Origin: Carboxylicivirga sp964602515
Lineage (GTDB): Bacteria > Bacteroidota > Bacteroidia > Bacteroidales > Marinilabiliaceae
Assembly (NCBI GenBank): GCA_964602515.1
Contig: CAZRRJ010000006.1
Location: 1-64,000, forward strand
Length of the DNA: 64,000 bases
Direction: 5' to 3'
Below the pieces are notes generated by a model. It did no database searches. It worked only from the letters and a program-made list of their open reading frames with translations, and was not told the DNA's origin. This document shows, piece after piece, positions 18,118-27,792 of the stretch. Each line of letters begins with the position of its first letter. Positions within the stretch are counted from its first letter, which is position 1. Both the position numbers and the translations under genes were made by a program.

Positions 18118-19569
18118 ATGTCAAACATTACAAGTACGATAAAAAGTTTCCCTAAAGTATTTTGGGTATCCAATACAATGGAACTTTTTGAACGATGGGC
18201 ATGGTATGGTTTTTACATGGCATTTGCTCTTTATTTAGTAGGATCAAAAGATACTGGTGCACTAGGATTTACATCAGGCGAGAAAGGTACAATTATGGGT
18301 ACTGGATCTATGTTATTATACCTTTTGCCCCTTTTTACTGGTGCAATTGCAGATAGAGTTGGTTATAAAAAAATACTGATTCTCTCTTACGCCATGTATG
18401 TAACAGGCTATTGGATGGTTGCCACATTTGATAGTTTTAGTCTGGTATTTGCAGCTTACATCTATCTTGCTGTAGCTGGTGCTTTATTTAAGCCAATAAT
18501 TTCTGCAATGATATCGAAAACTACTACCTCCGAAAATTCTTCTATCGGGTTTGGTATTTTTTATATGATGATTAATATTGGTGGTTTTATCGGGCCTTTT
18601 ATAGCAGGAGCAATCTACCAGAAAAGCTGGGACTGGGTATTCTATATCTCTATGATCACCATTTCTATTAATTACATCTTTGTTTTCTTTTTCTTTAAAG
18701 AACCCGGACGAAAAGGTGATGATAAAGAGTCTCTTGGACAGGTATTTCTTCAGGCCATTAAAAACATAGCAATTACGCTTAGTAATTTCAAGTATGTGCT
18801 ATTCTTGTTTATAATGGTTGCATTCTGGACTGCTTTTAATCAGTTGTATTATGCTTTTCCTGTTTTTGTTGATGACTGGGTTGATACATCAAACCTATAC
18901 CAGGCATTACATAGTGTGTGGCCTTGGTTAGCCGAGAGTATTGGAACACCTGAAGGCACTATTACTGCGGTTACTATTGGTAGTTTAGATGCTTTCTTTA
19001 TTATTATCTTCCAAATTTGGATTTCGGGTATGGTAATGCGTTATAAACCCCTGAATGCAATGATGAGTGGCATCTTTGTTCTGGCTATCGGTGTTGGTAT
19101 GATGTTCGCTTTCCAAAATAGCTTTTTTATTATTTTAGGTGTTCTGATTTTTAGTGTTGGCGAAATGGCAAGTAGTCCTAAATTTACTGAGTACGTCGGA
19201 AGTATAGCTCCGGCAGATCAAAAAGCGCTTTATATGGGAACTTCATTTCTTCCAATAGCTGTAGGACACCAATTAGCAGGTTTTGTTTCCGGTGATATTT
19301 ATGATAAGGCAGCGGGTAAACTGTACTTGTTAAAACAAGAGGTTGTTAAAAGGGGACTTGAAATACCGGAAGTGTCAGAATCATTTACAAAAAATGACTA
19401 CTGGGATACAGCAGCTGAACTGATGGGAATGAGCAATTCTGATTTAACTAATTTCATTTGGGCTAACTACAATCCATCAAAGATATGGATGTTATATGCA
19501 GGAATAGCTGTAAGTGCTGTTATTGCTCTATTTTTCTATGATAAATTTATTCTAAAATCAAAATCATAA
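18118..19569 (+). CDS. POT/PTR-like MFS peptide transporter
   Basis: A 483-residue inner-membrane protein with about 12 helices. The N-terminal ELFERWAWYGFYMAFALYLV resembles the ExxER-type helix 1 of proton-dependent oligopeptide transporters, and GAIADRVGYKKILILSYAMY is an MFS loop motif. A large loop near 245-285 (VDDWVDTSNLYQALHSVWPW) and a soluble insert near 405-450 are additions. Import of di- or tripeptides by proton symport is likely from the family; the substrate is not proven by sequence. It follows the M28 peptidase gene by 67 bases, with its own promoter and a strong terminator after it. Confidence 0.85.
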   Translation: MSNITSTIKSFPKVFWVSNTMELFERWAWYGFYMAFALYLVGSKDTGALGFTSGEKGTIMGTGSMLLYLLPLFTGAIADRVGYKKILILSYAMYVTGYWMVATFDSFSLVFAAYIYLAVAGALFKPIISAMISKTTTSENSSIGFGIFYMMINIGGFIGPFIAGAIYQKSWDWVFYISMITISINYIFVFFFFKEPGRKGDDKESLGQVFLQAIKNIAITLSNFKYVLFLFIMVAFWTAFNQLYYAFPVFVDDWVDTSNLYQALHSVWPWLAESIGTPEGTITAVTIGSLDAFFIIIFQIWISGMVMRYKPLNAMMSGIFVLAIGVGMMFAFQNSFFIILGVLIFSVGEMASSPKFTEYVGSIAPADQKALYMGTSFLPIAVGHQLAGFVSGDIYDKAAGKLYLLKQEVVKRGLEIPEVSESFTKNDYWDTAAELMGMSNSDLTNFIWANYNPSKIWMLYAGIAVSAVIALFFYDKFILKSKS

Positions 19570-19587
19570 AACGATTTACACTAATAC

Positions 19588-19622
19588 AACAAAGCCTGAA
19601 ATATAACATTTCAGGCTTTGTT
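19588..19622. terminator. Bidirectional terminator between transporter and RRM genes
   Basis: AACAAAGCCTGAAAT and ATTTCAGGCTTTGTT form a perfect 15-base-pair stem around a 5-base loop. It sits 18 bases after the + strand transporter and 23 bases after the minus-strand RRM gene and can stop both transcripts. Confidence 0.88.
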
Positions 19623-19645
19623 ATTAACGTATAGTTAATAACGTA

Positions 19646-19933
19646 TTAACGGCGACGATTTCCGCCACCACGATTACCTCCGTTTCCACCTTCTTTCGGA
19701 CGTGCTTCTTTAATGTTAATAATCTTACCATCATACTCAGCTCGATCTAACTCAAATACAGCTTTTTTACCAGCGGTATCATCAGACATTTCAACAAAAC
19801 CAAAACCTCTTGACTTCTTTGTTTCGCGATCCATTATTACTTTAGCTGAAGTTACCTCTCCGTACTCTTCAAAAAGCTCGTGCAAATCACCATCAGTAAT
19901 GGCATCTGTTAAGCCTGAAATAAAAATATTCAT
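19646..19933 (-). CDS. Small RRM-type RNA-binding protein with glycine/arginine tail
   Basis: A 95-residue single-RRM protein. RNP2 is NIFISGL at residues 2-8 and RNP1 is KSRGFGFVEM at 40-49, both with the aromatic residues that stack on RNA. After residue 80 comes a short GGNGGNRGGGNRRR tail like that of cyanobacterial and Bacteroidota Rbp proteins. These proteins are thought to bind A/U-rich single-stranded RNA and act in post-transcriptional or cold adaptation, in lineages that often lack Hfq. The likely -7 box (TACCTTTG) lies about 170 bases upstream, so the mRNA has a long leader. Confidence 0.93.
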   Translation of the reverse strand: MNIFISGLTDAITDGDLHELFEEYGEVTSAKVIMDRETKKSRGFGFVEMSDDTAGKKAVFELDRAEYDGKIINIKEARPKEGGNGGNRGGGNRRR

Positions 19934-20100
19934 GTTTTAATACTTAAAAAATTAAACTCTGATACAACATAACTGTACCATACTATTTATGATTAAAATG
20001 GAGATTGATGAAGAATTGCAAAGTAATTTACCCTTGATTTATTGAGGAAAGGACTAAATATCAGCTTAAATATCAAAATACCCAATTTTTTAATACATCG

Positions 20101-20108
20101 CAAAGGTA
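20101..20108 (-). promoter_or_regulatory. -7 element of the RRM gene
   Basis: On the minus strand TACCTTTG matches TAnnTTTG exactly. No ideal -33 box is present (a TTG lies about 23 bases upstream). If used, the transcript carries a leader of roughly 160 bases before the ATG at 19933. Confidence 0.5.
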
Positions 20109-20338
20109 GGCAAATTATTAAGAGTGCAATACAATGGGCTCATAAAGAGTGTTAAATTAACATGGAAGGATACTTAATATTTTTTGCATACTACCCTATA
20201 TCACATGTTATTAAAAGTATAATTCCCCCCAGCTATATGTCTATAAAAACATATAAAGCAATGTATTGTATAAAAAGCAATGTAATAATTTATTCTCTTA
20301 AAACTAAAACTTCTTCATAAAAACTTATCATATAAAAA

Positions 20339-20370
20339 TTGGTGATATTAAACCGGAAAGATTACTTTTA
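20339..20370 (+). promoter_or_regulatory. Promoter of the Nudix gene
   Basis: TTGG at 20339-20342, a 20-base spacer and TACTTTTA at 20363-20370 resemble the Bacteroidota promoter and share geometry and the TTGG box with the rplM promoter. The Nudix ATG follows 26 bases later. Confidence 0.5.
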
Positions 20371-20396
20371 TTTATATACAAATAAAGCTATCAATT

Positions 20397-21011
20397 ATGG
20401 ATTACCACACTACTTTTAAGAAGATTAAAGCACTGGCAGAAACCGGACTGGTGTATGCACAAAATGGTTATGAAGTGGAGCGAAACCAAGAACTTATAGA
20501 CCTAAGCAAAGCACTAATGGCATCTATATCCAATCAACCTATTGATGCTTTTAATACCTATTACTTACCACCTAAGGAATATCCTACTCCCAAAGTTGAT
20601 GTACGTGGATTATTACTGAATGAAAATGGAGAAGTATTATTAGCTAAAGAAATGATGGATGGTCGTTGGTCAATACCCGGAGGTTGGGCTGATATTGGTC
20701 ATACACCGTCTGAAGTAGTAGTAAAAGAGATTGAAGAGGAAACAGGGCTATTATCGGATGTTATCAGAGTGCTCGCTATTTACGATAAACGCTGCCATGC
20801 CCATCCGCCACAGCCTTGGTATGTGTACAAAATTGTGTTTCTGTGCAATGTAACTGGTGGTGAGTTACGTGGTAATTTCGACATTGAAGCATCCGGTTGG
20901 TTTCCTTTGGATGATTTACCTCCCTTATCAGAAGATCGTATATTAAAATCGCAGATTGAAGAATTAGTTCACCTATCAAAACATCCGGAACTGCCTGTTG
21001 TTTTTGATTAA
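20397..21011 (+). CDS. Nudix hydrolase with N-terminal NUDIX_N domain
   Basis: A 204-residue hydrolase. Residues 1-60 match the helical NUDIX_N extension (KIKALAETGLVYAQNGYEVERNQEL), and the Nudix fold follows. The Nudix box lies at about 95-118 (GWADIGHTPSEVVVKEIEEETG) and keeps the EExxEE metal-binding core as KEIEEETG. Members with this N-terminal domain are annotated as ADP-ribose or CDP-choline pyrophosphatases, so a small nucleotide-diphosphate-linked substrate is expected; which one cannot be told. Monocistronic, with its own promoter. Confidence 0.9.
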   Translation: MDYHTTFKKIKALAETGLVYAQNGYEVERNQELIDLSKALMASISNQPIDAFNTYYLPPKEYPTPKVDVRGLLLNENGEVLLAKEMMDGRWSIPGGWADIGHTPSEVVVKEIEEETGLLSDVIRVLAIYDKRCHAHPPQPWYVYKIVFLCNVTGGELRGNFDIEASGWFPLDDLPPLSEDRILKSQIEELVHLSKHPELPVVFD

Positions 21012-21679
21012 AAGACAGGTCTATACATCAGTGAGAAGCGTACTTGCCATGACTCAATCGTTGCGTAACAATCGTAACTTATAAAGTAACAAAAAGAAGT
21101 ATTTGAGTGAATTTAATAAGCATATATCCAAACAATACTATCATCACTCACAACATGAGAAGAATGTGTACTGACTAAATACAGATTTTACGGGCTAAGT
21201 TAAATTAAAGCCAACAGGGTTTTATTCATAAAAATATAGTTGTTTTACTTATTGTAATCACGCTTGTTATTACCTTTCTCTTATGGTTAAACCCTCTATC
21301 CAAGTGATATCTTATAACCTGGTTTTAATTAAAAAAGCCTGTACTCTACCACGAGCACAGGCCATTGATTTTTGATTTAAGATATCATTTAACTAAAATA
21401 CCGGCAGTCTAAATCCACTAAAAGACTGCCGATCTTAATCAAACTCTATGTAGCCGTTGCTACTTCTCACATTTATTATAAAACGAACTTCAAACCACTT
21501 TGTAATTATACAAATGCTACCTGATCTGACCATTTAAAAATGAAAAATCAATGTGAATAGCAATCATATAAAACGAACGTGTAAATTCAATTATAAAATT
21601 TTCATACAGGAAGAAGATTAAATTTATTTGAGAGTTCCATACAACCATTGAAAAACATATTTAAACATATGAAATTACA
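21012..21679. other. Intergenic region with two hairpins
   Basis: No coding region is supported between the Nudix gene and the convergent DUF5916 gene. A terminator-like hairpin lies at 21331-21362 and a second stem of 8 base pairs (GGCAGTCT/AGACTGCC) at 21403-21430. Confidence 0.5.
21331..21362 (-). terminator. Likely terminator downstream of the DUF5916 gene
   Basis: GCCTGTACTC and GAGCACAGGC pair with one mismatch around a 6-base loop, and on the minus strand the stem runs into TTTTTT. It lies about 320 bases beyond the stop of the minus-strand gene, which would give a long 3' end; the T-poor hairpin at 21403-21430 stands between. Confidence 0.55.
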
Positions 21680-23917
21680 TTAAATATTAAGCCAGTAACG
21701 TATTTTAAAATTCATCTGAAACCGCTTATTACTAAATGATCCTATCTCAAAATCTTCTTTCACTACAATAAAAAAATCACTCATTGACCTAAAGCGCCAA
21801 CGTATCATACTATTAATATTCATATTCTCTTTTTGTGTATTGTATTGAATCAAGGATGTCCAGTTTACATTCTTACTAAAAGTAATTTCTGTAGTTAATG
21901 CAGCCAAATGGTAGTTCTCCATACCTTGTGTCTCAGGAAAATCAAGGCGACAGAAATTGTAGCCAAATAAAAATTGCCCCCAGGGCTGAACTCGGTAATT
22001 CATACCAATATGAGCTGATGATCTTTTACCACTATAAAATGTACCATATTCAAGGGTTGTACTAAACTGAAAACGCTTACGTGCATCACTGGCCCAATAG
22101 ATTCCTCCACTCTGGTAACAATATGTTCCGGTATCTAGCGGTTTATCATTCTTTAAAATATCGCGTGGTGCTAGAAGTTGTACTTGCTCGTAATTTAAAA
22201 AGATATTAAACGCACTTCGTCCTTTAAACTCACCATATAAGTTAAGTTGCCCTATGTAATCGCTCATCTCACCGTTCGGATTGACAAATACACTAAAACG
22301 ATGCTCCGGCGTGACGTACAAAAAGGTATTACCTTTTGGATTAAACAACATACTTGTAAAGTTGGTAAACTCCATAAACCCTTGTCTGAATTCTGTATCA
22401 TCCAGATCGTTTTTATGGTACAAACGTGGAACAAACCCCATATCGGCGATATAATTATTGCCCACCTGGTATGCTTTGGTATTTACCTTCAACAGTTTTG
22501 ATACATAATTAATCTCTCCTCCTACAAAATAGCCTTTAGAATAGTTTTCTGGATTGAAACTATGGTGATACTTGGCACTACCTGTCCAGCTACCTGTAAG
22601 GTTCATATAATCAAACTCTACACCTGCTGTTCTGTTGTAATCATTAACATCAAACCTAATTCCATCTTGCACACTTTGTCTATTGGTAAAAACGCCTTTT
22701 ATAGCAGAACGCTTAAATATACCCCATTGAAATGATGCAGCTGAATAATTCTGTGAAGGCCTGTTTTCATAGGGTTCGTTAAGCACATTAAACACGCCTA
22801 TTCGCACATCTTCCGATACATTACCCGACAGTCGAACACCATAGGTCATTGGCACATAATTCCAATCGTATATTCCAATCCTCCTTGTGTACAACGGTTT
22901 TATGCGGTTATCACTAGCAACTGTAGTGTGGTCGGAATATGATCCGAAGCCGGAGAAAAGATCTCCATTCTCTAAAAAGAAAGAACGCATTTCAGGCAAA
23001 AAGTATTCAAAACGATAAAAATCAATATATTGCTGATCAACATTTACAGTTGAAAAATCGGGGTAAATAGATAGATAGAGTGATAAATCAGAACCTATAC
23101 CCATTTTTGCATCCAGCCCACCTGTGATATTACCTTTCAGTGCTTCTCCTTCTTCAAAGTTACGAACTACAGCACCTGATAATGAAGGAATTAATACAAT
23201 TCGACCACCTTCCTGCTCCGGTACTTCATCACTAAAATACACTTCGCCATTATACCCAAAATCCAGACCGGAAAATGCCATTGGAAAGCATGACCAAATA
23301 TCGTAGGCTGCTCTTTTCATATCATTCCTGATAAAATTAATTCCCCAGTCTGTATTATCTTCATTAAACTTTATTGAGGTAAAAGGTATAGCTATTTCAT
23401 ACACATAACCTTTTTCTGTTACGCATGCTTCTCCTTCCCAAAACTCATCCCAAAAGGGATCCAGGTATGGGTTCGCTCCTCGTTGTGATAATGTTCCGTC
23501 TAACTGAACGCCTTGCGTATTTAATCCGAATATATAACCGCTCTTATCATTATTAAGTGGATCTATTGATATACAAAAAGCATCGCTTCGCCAATAATTT
23601 CCCTCATCATCACGCCTCATCGACAATACTACGGGATCAGGATTTTCTTCGTAACATATAGCTCCTACATATATATACTCATTACTGTAGCAAATACGCA
23701 CTTCTGTTTTTGCCTCAGCCGGTATGGTATCATTGGGCCAATGTTGCCAAAACTCATCAATCAGCCTTGCGTTTTCCCAGGCCAGCTCCTCCAACTTTCC
23801 ATCAATAATAAACGTATCTTCGGTTTTAGAAATATGAATACGGTTAAGCCCCGGTGCTTGCATATAAGCGGATATAGCCAGTGTCTGAAATACGATAAGT
23901 AGGAATATACGCTGCAT
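21680..23917 (-). CDS. Exported DUF5916 protein (CBM9-like N-domain plus barrel)
   Basis: A 745-residue protein with a signal peptide (MQRIFLLIVFQTLAISAYMQA). The N-terminal 200 residues look like a CBM9/DOMON-like sugar- or heme-binding fold (DGKLEELAWENARLIDEFWQ, RICYSNEYIYVGAICYEE, ISIDPLNNDKSGYIFGLNTQG). The remainder matches DUF5916: a strand-rich, aromatic C-terminal half expected to form an outer-membrane barrel (YHLAALTTEITFSKN, ending FKIRYWLNI). Function in the family is unknown; the layout suggests ligand capture at the outer membrane. It is divergent from a LytS/LytTR pair, which could control it. Confidence 0.88.
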   Translation of the reverse strand: MQRIFLLIVFQTLAISAYMQAPGLNRIHISKTEDTFIIDGKLEELAWENARLIDEFWQHWPNDTIPAEAKTEVRICYSNEYIYVGAICYEENPDPVVLSMRRDDEGNYWRSDAFCISIDPLNNDKSGYIFGLNTQGVQLDGTLSQRGANPYLDPFWDEFWEGEACVTEKGYVYEIAIPFTSIKFNEDNTDWGINFIRNDMKRAAYDIWSCFPMAFSGLDFGYNGEVYFSDEVPEQEGGRIVLIPSLSGAVVRNFEEGEALKGNITGGLDAKMGIGSDLSLYLSIYPDFSTVNVDQQYIDFYRFEYFLPEMRSFFLENGDLFSGFGSYSDHTTVASDNRIKPLYTRRIGIYDWNYVPMTYGVRLSGNVSEDVRIGVFNVLNEPYENRPSQNYSAASFQWGIFKRSAIKGVFTNRQSVQDGIRFDVNDYNRTAGVEFDYMNLTGSWTGSAKYHHSFNPENYSKGYFVGGEINYVSKLLKVNTKAYQVGNNYIADMGFVPRLYHKNDLDDTEFRQGFMEFTNFTSMLFNPKGNTFLYVTPEHRFSVFVNPNGEMSDYIGQLNLYGEFKGRSAFNIFLNYEQVQLLAPRDILKNDKPLDTGTYCYQSGGIYWASDARKRFQFSTTLEYGTFYSGKRSSAHIGMNYRVQPWGQFLFGYNFCRLDFPETQGMENYHLAALTTEITFSKNVNWTSLIQYNTQKENMNINSMIRWRFRSMSDFFIVVKEDFEIGSFSNKRFQMNFKIRYWLNI

Positions 23918-24120
23918 ATCTTTATTTTTTTAATGCTTGCGACGAAACTAAACTATTTTAACGCTTGTGATATTTTACAGAGCCTGACGACATCGTTTAC
24001 AAGACCAATAGCATTAATTTCGGTTTTTTTTGCAGCAATACAGTATATATGCAGCTGTTGGTCGTTATAGATTGGATATTGCTCTCGGTATTAATATTTT
24101 TAAAGCCTAATAAAATAGAC

Positions 24121-25149
24121 ATGAACGAGAAGAGCACACATATCATTTTTAAGTACCGTTGGCTATGGCATATTCTCTTCTGGATAGTATTATACTTATT
24201 TTACTCACTATCATATGGTGAATACACCAATAATTATGCTTTTGAGTTTAAATCCAACCTATATTTCCTGCCTGTTAGAATTATTGCCGCTTATTCGTTT
24301 ATCTACCTTGTCATACCATTCCTGTTAAAAAAGAAGTATTCCCTTTTCTTTGGATTCACAGCTATTCATGCTCTCTTTTATGGTTTTATGATATGGATGC
24401 TTTATTACAACTTTCCTTTCTTTGGTTTAGAAGGTAGTTTCCCTATCTTTTACTGGCAAAAAATAATTGTTGCCGCTGTAATGAATTATGAGATACCAGC
24501 TCTGGCAGCAACCATTAAACTGTTTAAATTCTGGTATATTGATCAGCAACAAAAACAAGCCCTGATAACAGAGAAACAACATGCAGAACTTAACTTCCTA
24601 AAAACACAAATTCATCCACACTTTTTATTTAATACATTAAATAACCTGTATGCTTTAACACTTACAAAATCGGACGAAGCACCCAATATGGTTATTAAAC
24701 TTAGTGATTTACTACGGTATATGCTCTACGAATGTTCTGAGAAGTTTGTGCTACTCGCTAAAGAACTGATTTTTTTAAATAATTATATTGAGCTACAAAG
24801 CATACGTCATGATAAAAGTATTGTACAAATAGATCACCAACTGAATGGTGATCCTAACAACAAAATGATTGCTCCACTTCTTTTATTACCAATCATCGAA
24901 AACTGCTTTAAGCATGGCATAACGCAAGACAATAAAAATGTAGTGATTCAAATTTATCTTGCAATAACCAGTAATGAGCTAAATTTACATGTTAGAAATA
25001 CCTTAGCAAAAAATAAATCTTCTTTTTCTGAAGGATTGGGTATTCGTAATATACGTCGTCGTTTAGAGTTAATTTATCCGAGACAACACAAATTTACAAT
25101 TAATACCAAGGATGGCTTCTTTGATGTAGAACTAAAAATTACGCAATAG
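24121..25149 (+). CDS. LytS/YehU-type sensor histidine kinase
   Basis: The 342-residue form from the ATG at 24121 is preferred (MNEKSTHIIFKYRWLWHILFW). An upstream ATG at 24049 adds 24 residues that read as a spurious hydrophobic piece inside the promoter area. Four membrane helices fill residues about 15-150 with almost no periplasmic loop. A short coiled coil then leads to the His_kinase domain with the phosphate-accepting histidine in QIHPHFLFNTLNNLYAL, and an HATPase with NCFKHG and GLGIRNIRRRLELIY. It pairs with the LytTR regulator 2 bases downstream. The input signal is unknown and probably sensed in or near the membrane. Confidence 0.92.
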   Translation: MNEKSTHIIFKYRWLWHILFWIVLYLFYSLSYGEYTNNYAFEFKSNLYFLPVRIIAAYSFIYLVIPFLLKKKYSLFFGFTAIHALFYGFMIWMLYYNFPFFGLEGSFPIFYWQKIIVAAVMNYEIPALAATIKLFKFWYIDQQQKQALITEKQHAELNFLKTQIHPHFLFNTLNNLYALTLTKSDEAPNMVIKLSDLLRYMLYECSEKFVLLAKELIFLNNYIELQSIRHDKSIVQIDHQLNGDPNNKMIAPLLLLPIIENCFKHGITQDNKNVVIQIYLAITSNELNLHVRNTLAKNKSSFSEGLGIRNIRRRLELIYPRQHKFTINTKDGFFDVELKITQ

Positions 25150-25151
25150 CA

Positions 25152-25874
25152 ATGTCGGTAAACTGCTTAATAATAGATGACGAACCTCTGGCTGTAGAAG
25201 TCATTAAGAACCATGTTAAGAAACTAGAGTCAATTAACATTATAGCCACCTATCATCGTGCAGCTGAAGCTTTTGATATTTTAAGAGCAAAAAAAATTGA
25301 TTTGTTATTCCTAGATATTCAGATGCCCGGCCTTAACGGCTTAGAGTTTCTGCGTTCATTACGTCATCCTCCCCGCGTAATACTTACAACCGCCTTTAAA
25401 GAGTATGCTCTGGAAGGCTATGATCTGGATATTGTTGATTACCTGATGAAACCTGTTTCGTTTGAACGTTTTGTAAGGGCTGTGAATAAATTTTTTGAAC
25501 AGCAAATACGGGATATTGAAATACACCAGGTAACACCGGGATTGGAAACCAATGACTTTATGTATATCCGTACGGGTAAAATGGTGCATAAAGTATTGAT
25601 TAAGGACATTGTGTATGTGGAGAGCTTAAAAGATTATGTAAATGTTCATACTGCTGACCGAACGATTACTGCTCGTCAAACACTTTCGTCAATTGAGAAT
25701 ATGCTGAATGAAGCGCTTTTTATACGTATCCATCGTTCATTTATTATTTCTGTAAATCATATTACGGGCTTTACCTCAACAACCATAAGCCTAGCAGACA
25801 AAAACTTACCTATTGGCCGAAATTACAAACAACAAGTATTTCACCAGTTAAATTATCATCCGGGAGAAGATTAG
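25152..25874 (+). CDS. LytTR-family response regulator
   Basis: A 240-residue regulator. Residues 1-125 form a receiver with the acidic pair DD at 9-10, phospho-acceptor Asp55 in FLDIQMPGLNG, Thr in LTTAFKE and Lys in LMKPVSF. Residues about 140-235 form a LytTR DNA-binding domain (IVYVESLKDYVNVHT, FIRIHRSFIISVNHI, LPIGRNYKQQ). It binds DNA after phosphorylation by the kinase encoded 2 bases upstream, with which it is surely co-transcribed. The divergent DUF5916 gene and the downstream rarD-like gene are candidate targets. Confidence 0.95.
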   Translation: MSVNCLIIDDEPLAVEVIKNHVKKLESINIIATYHRAAEAFDILRAKKIDLLFLDIQMPGLNGLEFLRSLRHPPRVILTTAFKEYALEGYDLDIVDYLMKPVSFERFVRAVNKFFEQQIRDIEIHQVTPGLETNDFMYIRTGKMVHKVLIKDIVYVESLKDYVNVHTADRTITARQTLSSIENMLNEALFIRIHRSFIISVNHITGFTSTTISLADKNLPIGRNYKQQVFHQLNYHPGED

Positions 25875-25993
25875 GTTTATTTACGCAATAAACAATCAAA
25901 ATAAGCCCTTGTTCTTTTAACAAAATCTCAATTGAGAACGGTCATTTATCAACCTGATAAAATGATTACTTTAGCACCAAAATAAAGCAGCAT

Positions 25994-26890
25994 ATGTCAA
26001 CTCAACAAAGCCAAGCTACTGGCTACATATATACTCTTCAGGCTTTTCTTTCATGGGGCTTATTTCCTATTTACTGGAAAATGTTAAGCCATATTCCGGC
26101 TGTTGAAGTTCTTGCTCATCGGATATTTTGGTCACTTATTTTTGTTTTACTTTTCTTATTCTGGCAAAAGAAATTAAAACTAACAAGTATCTTTCAGAAT
26201 AAAAAATCACTCCTGACCTTGATAATTACAGGTATTTTAATTGGTAGTAATTGGGGTGTATTTATTTATGCAGTTAATGCCAAGCATATTGTAGAAGCCA
26301 GCCTGGGTTATTATATAACCCCATTACTGAATGTTGTTTTAGGCATACTATTTTTGAATGAACGTCTCAATAAAATACAGCTAATAGCCTTACTACTTGC
26401 CGCAACTGCTGTTGTATATTTAACGGTAGACTATGGCTGTTTCCCTTGGATATCGATATACTTGGCATCTTCATTCGGTGTTTATGGCCTACTAAAAAAA
26501 ATGAGTGGTGTAGATGCAATGCCTGCTTTAGCAATTGAAACGCTGGTACTGGCACCTTTTGCTCTTGGCTATATTATCTGGAAGATGATTGACGGTAGCG
26601 GACACTTATTTATGGAAAGCAGGACGATTGATTTTTTATTAATAATGGCCGGAGTGGTTACAACTATGCCTTTATATTGGTTTGGTTTAGGGGCCAAGCG
26701 TATCTCTTTAACATCAGTTGGTTTTATACAGTATATCGGACCAACTATCATGCTTTTCCTGGGAATTTTTATGTACCAAGAAACCTTTCCTCCTGAAAAA
26801 CAAGTTGCCTTTTCTTTTATTTGGTTGGCCCTGGCCTTATACAGTTATTCTCTTATAATTCAATACCGAAGAAAAAAAGCAAAGGGTTAA
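25994..26890 (+). CDS. rarD: EamA-family transporter, RarD-like
   Basis: A 298-residue inner-membrane protein with about ten helices arranged as two EamA halves. The sequence opens with GYIYTLQAFLSWGLFPIYWKML and has HRIFWSLIFVLLFLFWQ, both typical of RarD, and contains NWGVFIYAVNAKHIVEASLGYYITPLLNV, a strongly conserved RarD segment. RarD was named for chloramphenicol sensitivity but its substrate is not established. It is 119 bases after the LytTR gene, probably a separate unit. Confidence 0.9.
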   Translation: MSTQQSQATGYIYTLQAFLSWGLFPIYWKMLSHIPAVEVLAHRIFWSLIFVLLFLFWQKKLKLTSIFQNKKSLLTLIITGILIGSNWGVFIYAVNAKHIVEASLGYYITPLLNVVLGILFLNERLNKIQLIALLLAATAVVYLTVDYGCFPWISIYLASSFGVYGLLKKMSGVDAMPALAIETLVLAPFALGYIIWKMIDGSGHLFMESRTIDFLLIMAGVVTTMPLYWFGLGAKRISLTSVGFIQYIGPTIMLFLGIFMYQETFPPEKQVAFSFIWLALALYSYSLIIQYRRKKAKG

Positions 26891-27792
26891 AACAGTAAAA
26901 CCTATATTTCACCGATCCAAGATTCGCTTCCTCCTATTGACTTAAATAGCTCGTCAATCAGCTTAAAAAGTATCTCAACAGGCCTGTGAGACCAGTCTAC
27001 CAAGAGGTTCATGCTACTACTCATCGAGATACCTTTCCTTTTCAATAAACATATCTCCCCTATTGTGTCGCCTTATAATAGCTCAACAGGTTTTACATTA
27101 TTTTTCTGAATAGATTATAAATATTAGCCAACTCACAAATCCATGAGATGCCTTTGGTTTATCTTGCTAAAATTTAAGGTTTTTAAGTGCTTTAAACCGC
27201 AATTCCAACTTTTAATACAGCTTCATCTTTATACTCTAATTTACACTCATAGCTCTTTCTACTTAATCTAAATAGGGTTCGATTTAAAATGATGTCACAG
27301 ATTAATTTATTTTGAGTAGTTTTCTCACTATTCTATCCAGAAATACCAAGAAATCTTAAATGAATTTGGGGAAACTTATGCCAAAAACATTCAAAATCCT
27401 ACAAACAACTTCGATTGATACCACCTTTGCACTAAAAATTCTTCAGAACACATCGCTATTATGTGAAATGTAATTCATCGAAATAATACCTATACCTGCA
27501 CTTTAGAATATCTGTAAAAACGACCTCTAGCAACACAAATAGTCACATAACCTCCATCTAGTTTACTAACCAACCATCTTGGAGAACTGATTTTTAAGTC
27601 ATTATAGCCATTTTGTATTATCTGGATTACACACCTTTTATAACAAGTTTATAATCACAACAATACTTTCACAATTAATAAAATATAACTTGTTGTATTT
27701 TCTCTCGCCTTTAGTAAATTTAATTCCTTTGGGTTGCGTTAAGTATATAAAGAATTTATATTCACAACTTATTTCATTTATCTTAATTACAA
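26891..27792. other. Intergenic region with possible decayed coding remnants
   Basis: About 900 bases with no intact gene. On the minus strand short frames look protein-like. One covers about 26906-27065 (it ends in DWSHRPVEILFKLIDELFKS and a stop). Another covers about 27490-27645 (contains SSPRWLVSKLDGGYVTICVA). They are separated by stops and shifts, so this may be a degraded gene. No family was recognised. Confidence 0.35.

Larger units (their letters stand above)
19934..20396. other. Divergent intergenic region between the RRM and Nudix genes
   Basis: No gene was found. It contains the likely long leader and promoter of the RRM gene on the minus strand and the Nudix promoter on the plus strand. 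Confidence 0.5.
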
